Below, piece after piece: positions 37,730 to 45,896 of a DNA stretch of 48,048 nucleotides. This DNA is from Clostridiales bacterium (lineage in GTDB: Bacteria > Bacillota > Clostridia > Ch29): NCBI GenBank assembly GCA_012728565.1, contig JAAYEV010000159.1, positions 1 to 48,048 of the forward strand. The letters run 5' to 3'. The notes beneath the pieces are model-generated. The model searched no databases and had not been told where the DNA came from. It was given only the letters and a program-made list of their open reading frames with translations. The translations under genes and the position numbers were made by a program. Numbering within the stretch: position 1 is the stretch's first letter; each line of letters opens with the position of its first letter.

Positions 37730-39180
37730 AAGTCCTTCACCCCGCCTTTACCATGTACAGTCATATCAATTGCCAGCCAGGCCGCGGCAGCGGCCAGGTA
37801 ATACGCTATATAGAACGCCGCGCCGGCCTTTTCCACGTTAACACTGCCAAAGGGCACCCTCCCGGCCATATCAATTATATAGTTCATCGCTTCAATAATT
37901 ATACCATTTACCCAGGCTGCAGTATAGCTGAGCGGTATGTGCATAAGGCACAGGACAAGGTAGGCCACCGTAAACCACAACACCGTCCCCGCCAGCGGCA
38001 CCGCCAGGATGTTGACCAGCACCGAAACCGGGGCAAAGCTTCCGAAATACCGAATAAGAAGAGGCACCACCAGCACCTGGGAGGCCAGCGTTATGGAAAC
38101 CGCTGCTGAAAGGTATTTGCCGGCAAAGCCAAAGAACCTGTTAAACACCGGGTAAAACAGTGCTATGCCAAGACAGGCCAGGAAGGAAAGCTGAAATGAA
38201 ACGCTGAATATAACGTAAGGCTTCATCGCCGTCATGAGAAAAGCGGCCAGCGAAAGGGATGTCAGCATATCCTGTTTCCTGTTTACAGCCGCGGCCAGCA
38301 TCAGCACCCCCATCATCACCGACGCCCTGACCACCGACGGGGTAAGACCAACCATGAAGGAGAAAAAGGCAAGGAGAGCGCACACAACAATAAACCTCTC
38401 CCGGCCGGTGAGCCCCAGTTTTTTAAAGAGCCAAACCAGTACACCGCATATAATGCCAACGTGCAGCCCCGAAACCGCCAGGAGGTGGGATATTCCCACC
38501 GCCGAGAACCTCTGCCTTGTCTCCTCGCCCACTTCCCGTCCGCCCAGCAAAAGGCCCTTCATTATCTCGCCCTGCCGCGGCGATACCACGGGTGCTTCCA
38601 GCTTATCCTTAACCCATTCTGCGGCGAGATGGCTGTAATACTTTACCGAACAGGGCCTCAACCCGGTAAACTCCAGGTGATAGGGGGTTGAAACAATTAA
38701 TGCCTCCGCCCCCAGGCCCCGGCAGTAATTCCTGTACCCTTGATTGGAGGATAACTTAAGCAGCCCTTCCGCCACCACACCATCGCCAACCGTTATGGCC
38801 CCTATGTCCCCGGAAGGATACAGCATAAGCTTACCCCTGTAGCCTATATCCCTTCCGTCCACCGCCAGCGATTCCACGTCCACCAGGAAACAGTCCTCCC
38901 GGATGACCGGCTCCACCCTGCCTTCCAGCTTGGCCCAGCGGCCTATGTAACCCTGTACCGTCCCGGCGTCAGCTTTATAGAGGGCGAAGCAGGAGACACC
39001 GATGCAGAAAAACACCAGCGCCGTCAACAGGTATGTCCTTTTTTGGGGCAAAAAAGCATAAAGCAGGACAAAGGCCGCAGCCGCCTGGAGCATGAGCATC
39101 CAAATTCCTATCTCCCAGGCAAGGCATAGGGCTCCTCCTGCCATATAACACGCAACGGCAAAAGTAAGTTTTCGTTTCAT
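37720..39180 (-). CDS. comEC: ComEC/Rec2 channel protein lacking the MBL domain
   Basis: ComEC is the channel for transforming DNA. The 486-residue protein has a DUF4131 N-terminal region with an OB-like loop (KLEGRVEPVIREDCFLVDVESL) and the Competence domain: GVGISHLLAVSGLHV-like text (FSAVGISHLLAVSGLHVGI), then multiple membrane helices through FVACLGIALFYPVF-like and ASQVLVVPLLIRYFGSFAPVSVLVN. It stops soon after the last helices (AWLAIDMTVHGKGG); the C-terminal metallo-beta-lactamase-like nuclease domain of full ComEC (usually near 750 residues) is absent. The frame runs directly into holA, so no downstream MBL frame exists here. The start ATG follows ggggtaaagcgg. Confidence 0.9.
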   Translation of the reverse strand: MKRKLTFAVACYMAGGALCLAWEIGIWMLMLQAAAAFVLLYAFLPQKRTYLLTALVFFCIGVSCFALYKADAGTVQGYIGRWAKLEGRVEPVIREDCFLVDVESLAVDGRDIGYRGKLMLYPSGDIGAITVGDGVVAEGLLKLSSNQGYRNYCRGLGAEALIVSTPYHLEFTGLRPCSVKYYSHLAAEWVKDKLEAPVVSPRQGEIMKGLLLGGREVGEETRQRFSAVGISHLLAVSGLHVGIICGVLVWLFKKLGLTGRERFIVVCALLAFFSFMVGLTPSVVRASVMMGVLMLAAAVNRKQDMLTSLSLAAFLMTAMKPYVIFSVSFQLSFLACLGIALFYPVFNRFFGFAGKYLSAAVSITLASQVLVVPLLIRYFGSFAPVSVLVNILAVPLAGTVLWFTVAYLVLCLMHIPLSYTAAWVNGIIIEAMNYIIDMAGRVPFGSVNVEKAGAAFYIAYYLAAAAAWLAIDMTVHGKGGVKDLWT

Positions 39181-39235
39181 CCGCTTTACCCCGGGTATTT
39201 CTTTTACTTACCAATACGCTTGGTTTTCTACCGAT

Positions 39236-39264
39236 AGAATACCAATTAAAATCCGCCAATGCAA
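39236..39264 (-). promoter_or_regulatory. Promoter of comEC-holA
   Basis: Minus-strand TTGCAT (39264-39259), 17 nt, TATTCT (39241-39236), about 55 nt ahead of comEC. Confidence 0.55.
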
Positions 39265-39333
39265 GGCAAAAGCCGGCATACTTTTCGATGTACTCGATAA
39301 AATAGCTCTTGGAATAAGCTCACTGCAAGGCCG

Positions 39334-40510
39334 TCATACAATCTTCTTCCTGCCGTTTATTGTAATCACCGTATTGCTGTATAAGCGCACCGCGTATATT
39401 TTGCCGTCTTTGTCAAGAACTCTGCAGTGTGTAGCAATACCGTTGGAAGAACCCACAATCCCCATGCTTATTCTTTTTCCTGCTACCAGCGTTCCGCCCA
39501 GGGCAACGCTTGAAGGATTCATAAACTTTATAGCATTTTTTGCAATAATATAGGTCTGGTATGTGCCGCGGCCCAAAACCAGTACCTCGTCGGTGGCTTG
39601 TACAATCGAGTTCTGGGCATATTTAAACCTAACGACCGCGCCCTGGTTTTCGATACATACTCTTTTGGCCAAGTAGCCCTGTATCCTATCCTTAAGCCTG
39701 TTTACCTGTTCGGCACTTGCCGAGTTGCCGGCGGCATAAATAACACGCACCCTCTCCAGCATATCCTTAATCACAGCGTAATCATCATCTGCCAAAAACC
39801 TGGCCAAGGCCTTTATATTTTGAGCGATTTTGTCCACGCTTTTTATTCTTTCTGAATATAAACCGGTGCCGCGCCCGGCCGTCAACGGGATATATCCCTT
39901 CGGCAACCACTGCACAGCCCCCGTCCGGCTGCTCCAACAGCTTTTTTATCGCGTCCTTGTCAATAAATTTAGGCGCTACCTTTATCCTCTCCAGCTCCCG
40001 GATACACCGCTCCATCGTGGCATCCGGCGCCGGTATCTCTTTGCATCCCGAAAGCACTTTCAGCAGGCCGGTTTTTGGCGCATCTTCCACGTAATACTGT
40101 TTGCCCGGCATTTTTGTCACCGTTAAGACGGCCTTCATTTTATCCTCTGTCAGTTCCGCCTTAACCTCAGTAGAAGCTTCCTTGACCGCGGGCCTGAACT
40201 CTACAATGTCTCTTTGTGTAACAATGCTTACGCTGTTTATTTTGCTGCCGTTAAGATACACTTCCACGTTGGTATCAGCCGGGTCTATGGCGGCATAATG
40301 CCCCTCTTCCACCGGGTCAGCCACCACTGCTTTGCCCGAAACTATTTCTATGTAGCCGTCTTTGCAGTCTTCCCTTTCCTTGCCTTGACATGCATCATTT
40401 CGTTTTACACGGGCAGGATCCACATGGGTTTCCAGCTCTCCGGCGTTACACCGGTAATTTTTAGTTCCCTTTTTAATGGCACCTCTTAATAATACCTCGT
40501 GAATTATCAC
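39334..40510 (-). pseudogene. Frameshifted FapA/DUF342-like gene
   Basis: Two overlapping minus-strand frames read as parts of one protein. The first (GTG 40510 after agaggtg, to 39785) has the FapA N-terminal pattern: DGYIEIVSGKAVVADPVEEGHYAAIDP, YLNGSKINS, then VVAEGIYPVDGR. The second (to 39334) has coiled-coil sequence SERIKSVDKIAQNIKALARFL and a C-terminal beta-helix-like part, ALGGTLVAGKRISMGIVGSSNG. Reading changes by one base near 39871-39885, in a run of C and G (gcgcccggcc on plus). The central beta-helix of ordinary FapA seems missing, so an internal deletion is possible too. FapA proteins are polar or membrane-associated regulators of flagella and related envelope systems; a c-di-GMP riboswitch lies upstream. 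A sequencing error cannot be excluded. Confidence 0.75.
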
Positions 40511-40635
40511 ATCTAAACACCTCTATTACCGCTTTTCATGTATCACTTACTTCCCTTTATCCAAGGGATGCGGACGTATAAATCTCTTTAAACTCCATCA
40601 TCGGCACCGGCGGGCTGCACAGGAAGCTGCGTTTA

Positions 40636-40690
40636 ACAAAATAAAAAACAACCTGCCAAATCGGGACTGCCGATTATAGAAGGCTGCCTA
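40636..40690 (-). promoter_or_regulatory. Possible expression platform of the c-di-GMP riboswitch
   Basis: After the aptamer, minus-strand CAGCC and GGTTG (with a G-T pair) can enclose an inner ATCGG/CCGAT hairpin, followed by GTTTTTTATTTTG. This could be the riboswitch terminator, but the stem is imperfect and I have not computed its stability. Confidence 0.35.
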
Positions 40691-40697
40691 CCATATA

Positions 40698-40792
40698 TTT
40701 CGGCAACCCAGCCGCCGTAGCAGCTAGCCGCCGCCTTAGGCCTGTGGCTTTGCGTCCCGGCCTTTCGGCCGGTTTGCCCTTTCGTCCCCAGC
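40698..40792 (-). ncRNA. Cyclic-di-GMP class I riboswitch (GEMM-I)
   Basis: On the minus strand the aptamer has the conserved blocks in order: GGGCAAACC, a stem closed by a GAAA tetraloop (GGCCGAAAGGCC), GGGACGCAAAGCC, GGCCTAA, and the second arm ending GGGTTGCCG. These are the GEMM-I ligand-pocket and tetraloop-receptor elements. It lies about 190 nt upstream of the frameshifted DUF342 gene and follows its own promoter. The aptamer is therefore predicted to sense c-di-GMP; whether ligand turns expression on or off is not clear from the platform. Confidence 0.93.
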
Positions 40793-40834
40793 ATTACTTG
40801 TGAAACCGTTTTGGTAATTTTTTCATTGGAGCAT

Positions 40835-40863
40835 ATTATAAATCAAAAATATAGTCTTTGCAA
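40835..40863 (-). promoter_or_regulatory. Sigma-A promoter of the riboswitch transcript
   Basis: Minus-strand TTGCAA (40863-40858), 17 nt, TATAAT (40840-40835). Transcription would start near 40828, about 35 nt before the aptamer. Confidence 0.8.
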
Positions 40864-41042
40864 CAACATTACCATAATATTCAAATTCCGACAGCATTAT
40901 TTCATCAAGATGAACAGGCCAATCTTTTCCGGGTATTATGCTGTCTAAAAACGTCTAAAGTGATATGATTTTTCGTTAATGAATACCGGCTTAACAGGCA
41001 CTTTTGACCAATTACATTATAATTGTCTCATGCTTCATTATA
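40864..41042. other. AT-rich intergenic stretch without a visible gene
   Basis: This is the rest of the 587-nt gap between 40510 and 41098. It is AT-rich, and I see no convincing reading frame, RNA or repeat in it. Confidence 0.5.
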
Positions 41043-41083
41043 AAATTATAAAATAAAAGGAGGACGATACTCTCGCCCTCCCC
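41043..41083 (-). terminator. Terminator of the ECF S-component gene
   Basis: GGAGGGCGA (41081-41073) and TCGTCCTCC (41067-41059) form a 9-bp stem with one G-T pair, followed by TTTTATTTTATAATTTT on the minus strand. Confidence 0.88.
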
Positions 41084-41097
41084 TGCCAAATGCGATA

Positions 41098-41610
41098 TCA
41101 GTTATTTTGGTTTTTTATTACCTTCACCCTTACCAACACTTCCGCAACCGGTAATGCCAGGGCCGCGCTGCCCAGCGCCTGGAACAAATTGCCCGGCAGT
41201 TCCACCAGGGCCGCCGGAAGGCCGTATAGGAAAATCTCCACCGTGAAATATCCCGCCGCCATCCACAGGCCGCCCAGTGCCATTGCCGCTATCCTTGAAA
41301 CAGTGCTGCCCTTGGCCGAAGCCAGTCGGTATAATACGTATCCCACTATGAATCCTTCCAGGCCTTTTATCACAAGGGTAAAGGGCGCCCACGCGGCATA
41401 GGGGGACAATAAATCGGCCAGCGCCGACCCTACTCCGCCCGCAATTGCTCCGTACCTTGGTCCAAGCAGCAGTGCCGCCAAAAATATCACCGTATCGCCG
41501 AGGTTTATATATCCCTTCGTTGCCGGTACAGGCACCTGGAAGGCTATGGTAGCCACCGTCACAAGCGCCGTTAGGAGCGCCGCCAAAACCAATTTTTGGG
41601 TTTTATTCAT
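41098..41610 (-). CDS. ECF transporter S component, riboflavin-type family
   Basis: ECF S components capture vitamins in the membrane and couple to a shared energizing module. The 170-residue, six-helix protein contains the conserved stretch GYINLGDTVIFLAALLLGP and ALADLLSPYAAWAPFTLVIKGLEGF, which looks like the ECF-ribofla_trS family (PF07155). Members of that family do not all transport riboflavin, so substrate is uncertain. ATG 41610 follows ggaggga; the frame's upstream ATG is less well placed. No ATPase or T component lies in the window. I saw no FMN riboswitch ahead of it; a weak promoter (TTTAAA, 17 nt, TATAAT) is near 41650-41680. Confidence 0.85.
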   Translation of the reverse strand: MNKTQKLVLAALLTALVTVATIAFQVPVPATKGYINLGDTVIFLAALLLGPRYGAIAGGVGSALADLLSPYAAWAPFTLVIKGLEGFIVGYVLYRLASAKGSTVSRIAAMALGGLWMAAGYFTVEIFLYGLPAALVELPGNLFQALGSAALALPVAEVLVRVKVIKNQNN

Positions 41611-41670
41611 CAAAGGTCCCTCCAAAGGTTTTATACTGTGGGTTTTATTATACCACGCGCCCTGGGACTT

Positions 41671-42378
41671 TTAAATATTTGTTTGATTTTTAACCCTTTC
41701 AATGAGGCGGGACAACACCATGGACAATTCTCCCCAGGTTACTCCCTTGTCAAGAGGGTACTGGTCCTGAACCAGCCCTTCCTCCCTAATGGCCTCGAAA
41801 AATGGCGCAGCCCAGTGACCGCCTTTTTGCCTTTTTATCTGTACGGTATTGAAAATACCTGTCGCAATGGCGTTGGCAATCTTTTTCCTGAAAGGGTTCT
41901 GGGAAAGAAGATGGTTATCCGATGGATTGGTTAAAAAGGCTGTTTCTACAATCACCGTAGGCATTTCGGATTCTCTTATGACAAAGGAATAGTCCTCTCT
42001 TTTGGCGTTGAGCTTGTTATACGCCCTTCTCCTTGCGATTCCCAGGTTTGAGATTTCTTTTAATATACACTCCGCCAGCTCTTTTCCCTCAAGGGATTTG
42101 TGCCCGTATACCGTCTCGGTTCCCTTTGAAGATACCGGCCCCCCGTTGCAGTGTATTGATATGGTATAATCGGCACCCGATTTATTAATCCTCGAAATCC
42201 TTTCAGCAGGCTCCACCGTTTCATCCATTTCTCTTGTCATCGCAACATCAATGCCCTCATGCTCCAGGAAATGTTTCAGTTTTATTGCAATATCAAGGTT
42301 TACGTTTTTCTCCACTATTCCAAAGGCCTGCAGCCCCGGGTCGTCCCCGCCGTGGCCCGGGTCTATACAAATCTTCAT
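41671..42378 (-). CDS. N-acetylmuramoyl-L-alanine amidase (Amidase_3) without signal peptide
   Basis: This zinc amidase cuts the bond between muramic acid and the stem peptide. The catalytic domain starts at residue 1: MKICIDPGHGGDDPG (zinc His), VEKNVNLDIAIKL (zinc Glu), TISIHCNGG (zinc His) and PTVIVETAFLTNPSDN (catalytic Glu). After about residue 185 comes GHWAAPFFEAIREEGLVQDQY and VTWGELSMVLSRLIE, like a single SLH-type repeat. ATG 42378 follows ggaggtgat; the longer upstream frame overlaps the divergent alaX and lacks a start signal. With no signal peptide it may act after lysis, as CwlC does for the mother cell; that is inference. Confidence 0.9.
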   Translation of the reverse strand: MKICIDPGHGGDDPGLQAFGIVEKNVNLDIAIKLKHFLEHEGIDVAMTREMDETVEPAERISRINKSGADYTISIHCNGGPVSSKGTETVYGHKSLEGKELAECILKEISNLGIARRRAYNKLNAKREDYSFVIRESEMPTVIVETAFLTNPSDNHLLSQNPFRKKIANAIATGIFNTVQIKRQKGGHWAAPFFEAIREEGLVQDQYPLDKGVTWGELSMVLSRLIERVKNQTNI

Positions 42379-42507
42379 CTTATCACCTCCACTATATAAT
42401 ATGTGGAGGTTTAACTTATTGTCATCGGCGGGGATTTTCCCTTGTAATATATCCCGGTAGTGATAAACTACTAAATATAAGATAAGCGACTTTGAAAGGG
42501 TGTTGAT

Positions 42508-43704
42508 ATGGACACGGAAAGACTTTACAGGGAAAACGCCTATACAGCTCAATTTACTGCAAAGGTTGTGCGGCAGGAAAAGACCCGGGAAGGCTTTGAA
42601 GTGGTGTTGGACAAAACCGCCTTTTACCCCACCGGCGGAGGCCAGCCCTGCGATACGGGATGGCTTGACGGCATCCCGGTTATAGATGTGGAGGAACGGG
42701 AAGGTACGGTTGTACATTTATTAAAGGCCCCTTTGGAATCCGACGCCGTCACCGGCAGGATAGACTGGGAGCGTCGTTTTGACCACATGCAGCAGCATGC
42801 AGGACAGCACGTGCTTTCCGCCTGCTTTGACAAGATTGCCGGGGCGGGAACAGTGGGTTTTCACCTGGGAAGCCAGTTTGTATATATAGACTTAGACAGC
42901 ATCGATTTGACCCGGGAACAGATTACCCAAGCCGAACAGCTGGCCAATAAAACAGTTTTTGAAAGCCTCCCAATCAAAACCTATACAGTCCAGCCGGCAG
43001 AGCTAAATAGTTTGCCCCTTCGCAAGCAGCCCACCGTTGAAGAGGATATACGGATTGTTGAAATAGACGGGTTTGATTACTCCCCCTGCGGGGGGACTCA
43101 TCCCTCCCATACCGGCTGCATAGGCCTTATAAAGATTAGGCGGTGGGAAAAGCAAAAAGACTGCACCCGCATTGAATTCGTATGCGGCGGTAGGGCCCTC
43201 GAAGACTATGGTATAAAGAACGAAAGTTTAAACAGGGTCTGTGCAATGCTTTCGGTCAGGGACTTTGAAGCGGCGGATGCAGTGGAAAGGATACTGTCGG
43301 AGAACAAAGCCCTGGCCAAGGCCGCCGAGGCCATGAGGGAAGAACTTTGCAAGTTTGAAGCGGAAAAGCTGGTGCGAAATGCACCGTTGGAAAAGGGACT
43401 GCGGCTTATCAAGCTTTCGTACCACAACCGCCCCTTAGAAGAACTGCGCCTTTTGGTATCCGGCATAACTTCCGAGAAGGGCTGTATAGCTCTCCTTGCC
43501 ACCACCGGGGATAAAAACCAGGTAATGGCCGGCCGTTCGGAGGACCTAAGTATTGACCTTAGAAAACCCTTTAATGAGGTTATGTCGCAAATCGGCGGCA
43601 GGGGCGGAGGAAGCGCCAAATTGGTCCAGGGCGGGCTGGGAGATGCCGAGAGCGCCGCCCGGGCACTGGACATGCTTTACAGCGCCGTTTTAAATGAGCT
43701 TTAA
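42508..43704 (+). CDS. AlaX-type alanyl-tRNA editing protein with DHHA1 domain
   Basis: This protein deacylates mischarged Ser- or Gly-tRNA-Ala in trans. Order in 398 residues: a beta-barrel start with FYPTGGGQPCDTG, the editing zinc site HMQQHAGQHVLSA (HxxxH) near residue 92 and CGGTHPSHTG near 193, a coiled-coil linker, then a DHHA1 domain with LLVSGITSEKGCIALLATTGDKNQV and IGGRGGGSAKLVQGG. This is the long AlaX form, resembling AlaRS without its synthetase core. It is plus-strand, divergent from the amidase, after aaagggtg. Confidence 0.94.
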   Translation: MDTERLYRENAYTAQFTAKVVRQEKTREGFEVVLDKTAFYPTGGGQPCDTGWLDGIPVIDVEEREGTVVHLLKAPLESDAVTGRIDWERRFDHMQQHAGQHVLSACFDKIAGAGTVGFHLGSQFVYIDLDSIDLTREQITQAEQLANKTVFESLPIKTYTVQPAELNSLPLRKQPTVEEDIRIVEIDGFDYSPCGGTHPSHTGCIGLIKIRRWEKQKDCTRIEFVCGGRALEDYGIKNESLNRVCAMLSVRDFEAADAVERILSENKALAKAAEAMREELCKFEAEKLVRNAPLEKGLRLIKLSYHNRPLEELRLLVSGITSEKGCIALLATTGDKNQVMAGRSEDLSIDLRKPFNEVMSQIGGRGGGSAKLVQGGLGDAESAARALDMLYSAVLNEL

Positions 43705-43706
43705 AA

Positions 43707-43740
43707 AGCGGAAGGGGCCTTTCCCTTCCGCTCGATCTTG
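43707..43740 (+). terminator. Hairpin downstream of alaX
   Basis: AGCGGAAGGG and CCCTTCCGCT form a perfect 10-bp stem four bases after the stop, but the tail cgatcttgttt has few consecutive T. REP copy 3 follows and may back it up (TTGTCCC then atttattt). Confidence 0.6.
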
Positions 43741-43757
43741 TTTAACCGGGACAAGCC

Positions 43758-43782
43758 GGGACAAGGGACGGTTCTTTGTCCC
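43758..43782 (+). repeat. 25-nt REP-like hairpin repeat, copy 3
   Basis: Identical to copy 1 at 3-27, more than 42 kb from it and the transposase. An extra half-unit, GGGACAAGCC, precedes it directly (43748-43757). It lies between the convergent alaX and ATC-hydrolase-like genes. Confidence 0.85.
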
Positions 43783-43788
43783 ATTTAT

Positions 43789-44256
43789 TTAATCCTCAAT
43801 AATTCGGTAGCAGTGGTCGCAGTGGTCGCTGTTCTGCATCAGCGTATTATGCCTCTTGAACCTAATCCGCGGATTAAACACGTCCACCACCGGGTACTCG
43901 TACATGCAGCAGTATTTGTACCCGAGGTCCTGGGCACCCAGCTTTTTGTATTCGTTGGCGTAAAAACAACCCTTAACCCTGAGCCTCAGCTCCCCTTTAT
44001 CCTTCACTTCAACCTCGCTGTCTATTATCCCGTCCTTTTTCTTCCACACCATGCTGTACAGGTCCTCAAGGCCTGCATCGCCCTTGTCCTTAAGGCTCCA
44101 TTTCCGATGGGCTCCTTCGGTAAGAACCTCCGCTATCTCGTCCGCTACCTGGGGACCGTATTTCTGCTGCAGCTTCCTGGTTATATCCACCAGCCTTTTT
44201 ATTTCGCTTCTCTTTAGTTTTTTATAAAGCTCCAGTAATTCCTTTTCATATTCCAT
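43789..44256 (-). CDS. L-2-amino-thiazoline-4-carboxylate hydrolase-like protein
   Basis: The family (PF14196) is named for an enzyme of the L-cysteine-forming pathway, but most members have unproven roles. The 155-residue protein has a coiled N-terminus, VKGCFYANEYKKLGAQDLGYKYCCMYEYPVVDVFNPRIRF-type core with three Cys, and ends with a CDHC pair. The C-terminal Cys cluster looks like a metal or redox site. GTG 44265 sits in the Shine-Dalgarno; ATG 44256 is preferred. The assignment is from memory of the pattern. Confidence 0.6.
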   Translation of the reverse strand: MEYEKELLELYKKLKRSEIKRLVDITRKLQQKYGPQVADEIAEVLTEGAHRKWSLKDKGDAGLEDLYSMVWKKKDGIIDSEVEVKDKGELRLRVKGCFYANEYKKLGAQDLGYKYCCMYEYPVVDVFNPRIRFKRHNTLMQNSDHCDHCYRIIED

Positions 44257-44330
44257 GAAAAGCACCCCCGGCCAATATAATATTAAACTTTTTTAGCAAG
44301 CCATCAAATTTAGTCATATTCGCCTAAAAA

Positions 44331-44372
44331 TGAACAAAGAGCCGCAAAGGCTCCCTTTTGTCCCTAATTATT
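44331..44372 (-). terminator. Terminator-like hairpin after the polyprenyl synthase gene
   Basis: GGAGCC and GGCTCT pair around tttgc, extended by G-T and A-T pairs, followed by TTTGTTCATTTTT on the minus strand. The flanks (gggacaaa...) resemble a degraded REP element. Confidence 0.6.
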
Positions 44373-44401
44373 ATATAACACATGTCCCTGATTGGCAATG
44401 C

Positions 44402-45370
44402 CTATTTTGTTCTTGCTGCAGTGAACAATAGCAGGTCTTGCAGTGCATCGGTATAGGTATTGGGCACAAGGTTACGTATAGCTTTTTTTGCCTTGTCATG
44501 GTACCTCTGCTGCAGCAGTGCCGCCCGTTCCACCGCCCCGCTTCTTTTTACCAGTTCAACTATCTCTTTCAGCCTGTACTCCGACTTTTTTTCGTCCGAC
44601 AGCATATTCCTTAGCCGTTCGCCGGTATTCTTGTCCTTCAGCGCATAAATTACCGGCAGTGTATATACCCCTTGGCGCACATCGTTTGTAACCGGTTTGC
44701 CCAATTCCTCCTCGCTGGACTTGAAGTCCAAAAGGTCGTCCATTATCTGGAATGCCATGCCGAGGTTCATCCCGTACATCACCAGCGCCCTTTTTTGCCA
44801 TTCGGGTATTGTTGACTGGCTTGCCCCAAGGTAGCAGCTCATGGCAAACAGCATGGCGGTTTTATACCTTATCCTGGTAAGGTATTTTTTAATGCTGATG
44901 TTTAAGTTGTTCCGGGTAAAATACTGTTCTATTTCGCCTTCGCATATCAGTTTAAAGGTTTTGGCCATCATGGATGCATCGCTGAACTCGGTATACTGTG
45001 TGAGCATTTGGAAAGCCTTGCTCAGCATGTAATCGCCTGCAAATATGGCGGTATGATTGTCCCATTTCCTATGGGTGGTCTCAATTCCCCTCCTGTAGTC
45101 GGCATCATCAATCACGTCATCGTGTACCAACGTGGCCATATGAACCATCTCCACTGCGGCGGCCAGCGGCACAAGCCTTTTTTGGTCAACCCCGCCGTAG
45201 CCGCCGCAAAGAAGCACCAGCGCCGGTCGTAGGCGCTTGCCTCCAGCGTTGACCAGGCGGAACAATATGGACTCGATGGTGGCATTGCGCGAGCGCGCTT
45301 CCTGCCGCAGCCTGCTCTCCACCATTTCAAGCCCCCTATATAAATCGGGATACTTTTCCCAGGAATTCAC
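44402..45370 (-). CDS. Polyprenyl diphosphate synthase (heptaprenyl synthase component II-like)
   Basis: This trans-prenyltransferase makes the side chain of (demethyl)menaquinone from FPP or GGPP and IPP. The first Asp-rich motif is LVHDDVIDDADYRRG near residue 82, the second IMDDLLDF near 211, with GGKRLRPALVLL at the N-terminus and KTAMLFAMSC mid-chain. GTG 45370 follows gggtgat and is a better start than GTG 45379. It is 22 nt downstream of a Gx-family gene, its frequent partner. Confidence 0.92.
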   Translation of the reverse strand: MNSWEKYPDLYRGLEMVESRLRQEARSRNATIESILFRLVNAGGKRLRPALVLLCGGYGGVDQKRLVPLAAAVEMVHMATLVHDDVIDDADYRRGIETTHRKWDNHTAIFAGDYMLSKAFQMLTQYTEFSDASMMAKTFKLICEGEIEQYFTRNNLNISIKKYLTRIRYKTAMLFAMSCYLGASQSTIPEWQKRALVMYGMNLGMAFQIMDDLLDFKSSEEELGKPVTNDVRQGVYTLPVIYALKDKNTGERLRNMLSDEKKSEYRLKEIVELVKRSGAVERAALLQQRYHDKAKKAIRNLVPNTYTDALQDLLLFTAARTK

Positions 45371-45392
45371 ATGTATCACCCACTTGAATAGT

Positions 45393-45896
45393 CTAGTTGG
45401 AACCTCTACCCATAAGTGCCATTACGTACTTTACCGTAAACCCTATGAATATTCCTGTTATCACCGCCGACACCATCAGTATAGGCAGGTAAATGTAAAG
45501 ACCGAAGTTTTCCACTATAAGCCCGGCAACAAATAATTGTCCCACGTTATGGGCCACCGCCCCGGCAACGCTTATACCCACCACGCTGAATTTGGATCCG
45601 GCCCATCTGTACAAGGCATACATAACCACCGTGCTTAGCATTCCCCCGGCGGAGCTGAAAAGAAAGTTTGACGGCACCCCGCCCAGCATCGACCCAAGGA
45701 ATGTCCTTATCAGCACAACCACCAGGGCCTCTTTAAACCCGAACAGGATAATTGCCACCAGCGACACTATGTTTGCAAGGCCAAGCTTTACCCCCGGAGC
45801 GATGTACGGGATGGGCAGAAGGCTTTCCACCACGTGCAGCACCAGCGCCATCGACACCATCATGGCCAATACGGCCAGTTTTCTTGTTTTCTTCAT
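45393..45896 (-). CDS. Gx transporter family membrane protein (heptaprenyl synthase component I-like)
   Basis: The 167-residue protein has five or six helices and the family text SLLPIPYIAPGVKLGLANIVSLVAI and LIRTFLGSMLGGVPSNFLFS (PF07456). Members were named as component I of heptaprenyl synthase, yet the fold is that of a small transporter. EetB of Listeria, part of flavin-based electron transfer, belongs to this family, as I recall. Its ATG overlaps the ApbE stop by four bases (ATGA), so co-translation is likely. Confidence 0.88.
   Translation of the reverse strand: MKKTRKLAVLAMMVSMALVLHVVESLLPIPYIAPGVKLGLANIVSLVAIILFGFKEALVVVLIRTFLGSMLGGVPSNFLFSSAGGMLSTVVMYALYRWAGSKFSVVGISVAGAVAHNVGQLFVAGLIVENFGLYIYLPILMVSAVITGIFIGFTVKYVMALMGRGSN

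Noticed and set aside
41671-42717. Extension of the amidase frame to 348 residues
   Set aside because: The extra part overlaps alaX on the other strand, has no Shine-Dalgarno, and the family N-terminus starts at 42378 after ggaggtgat.
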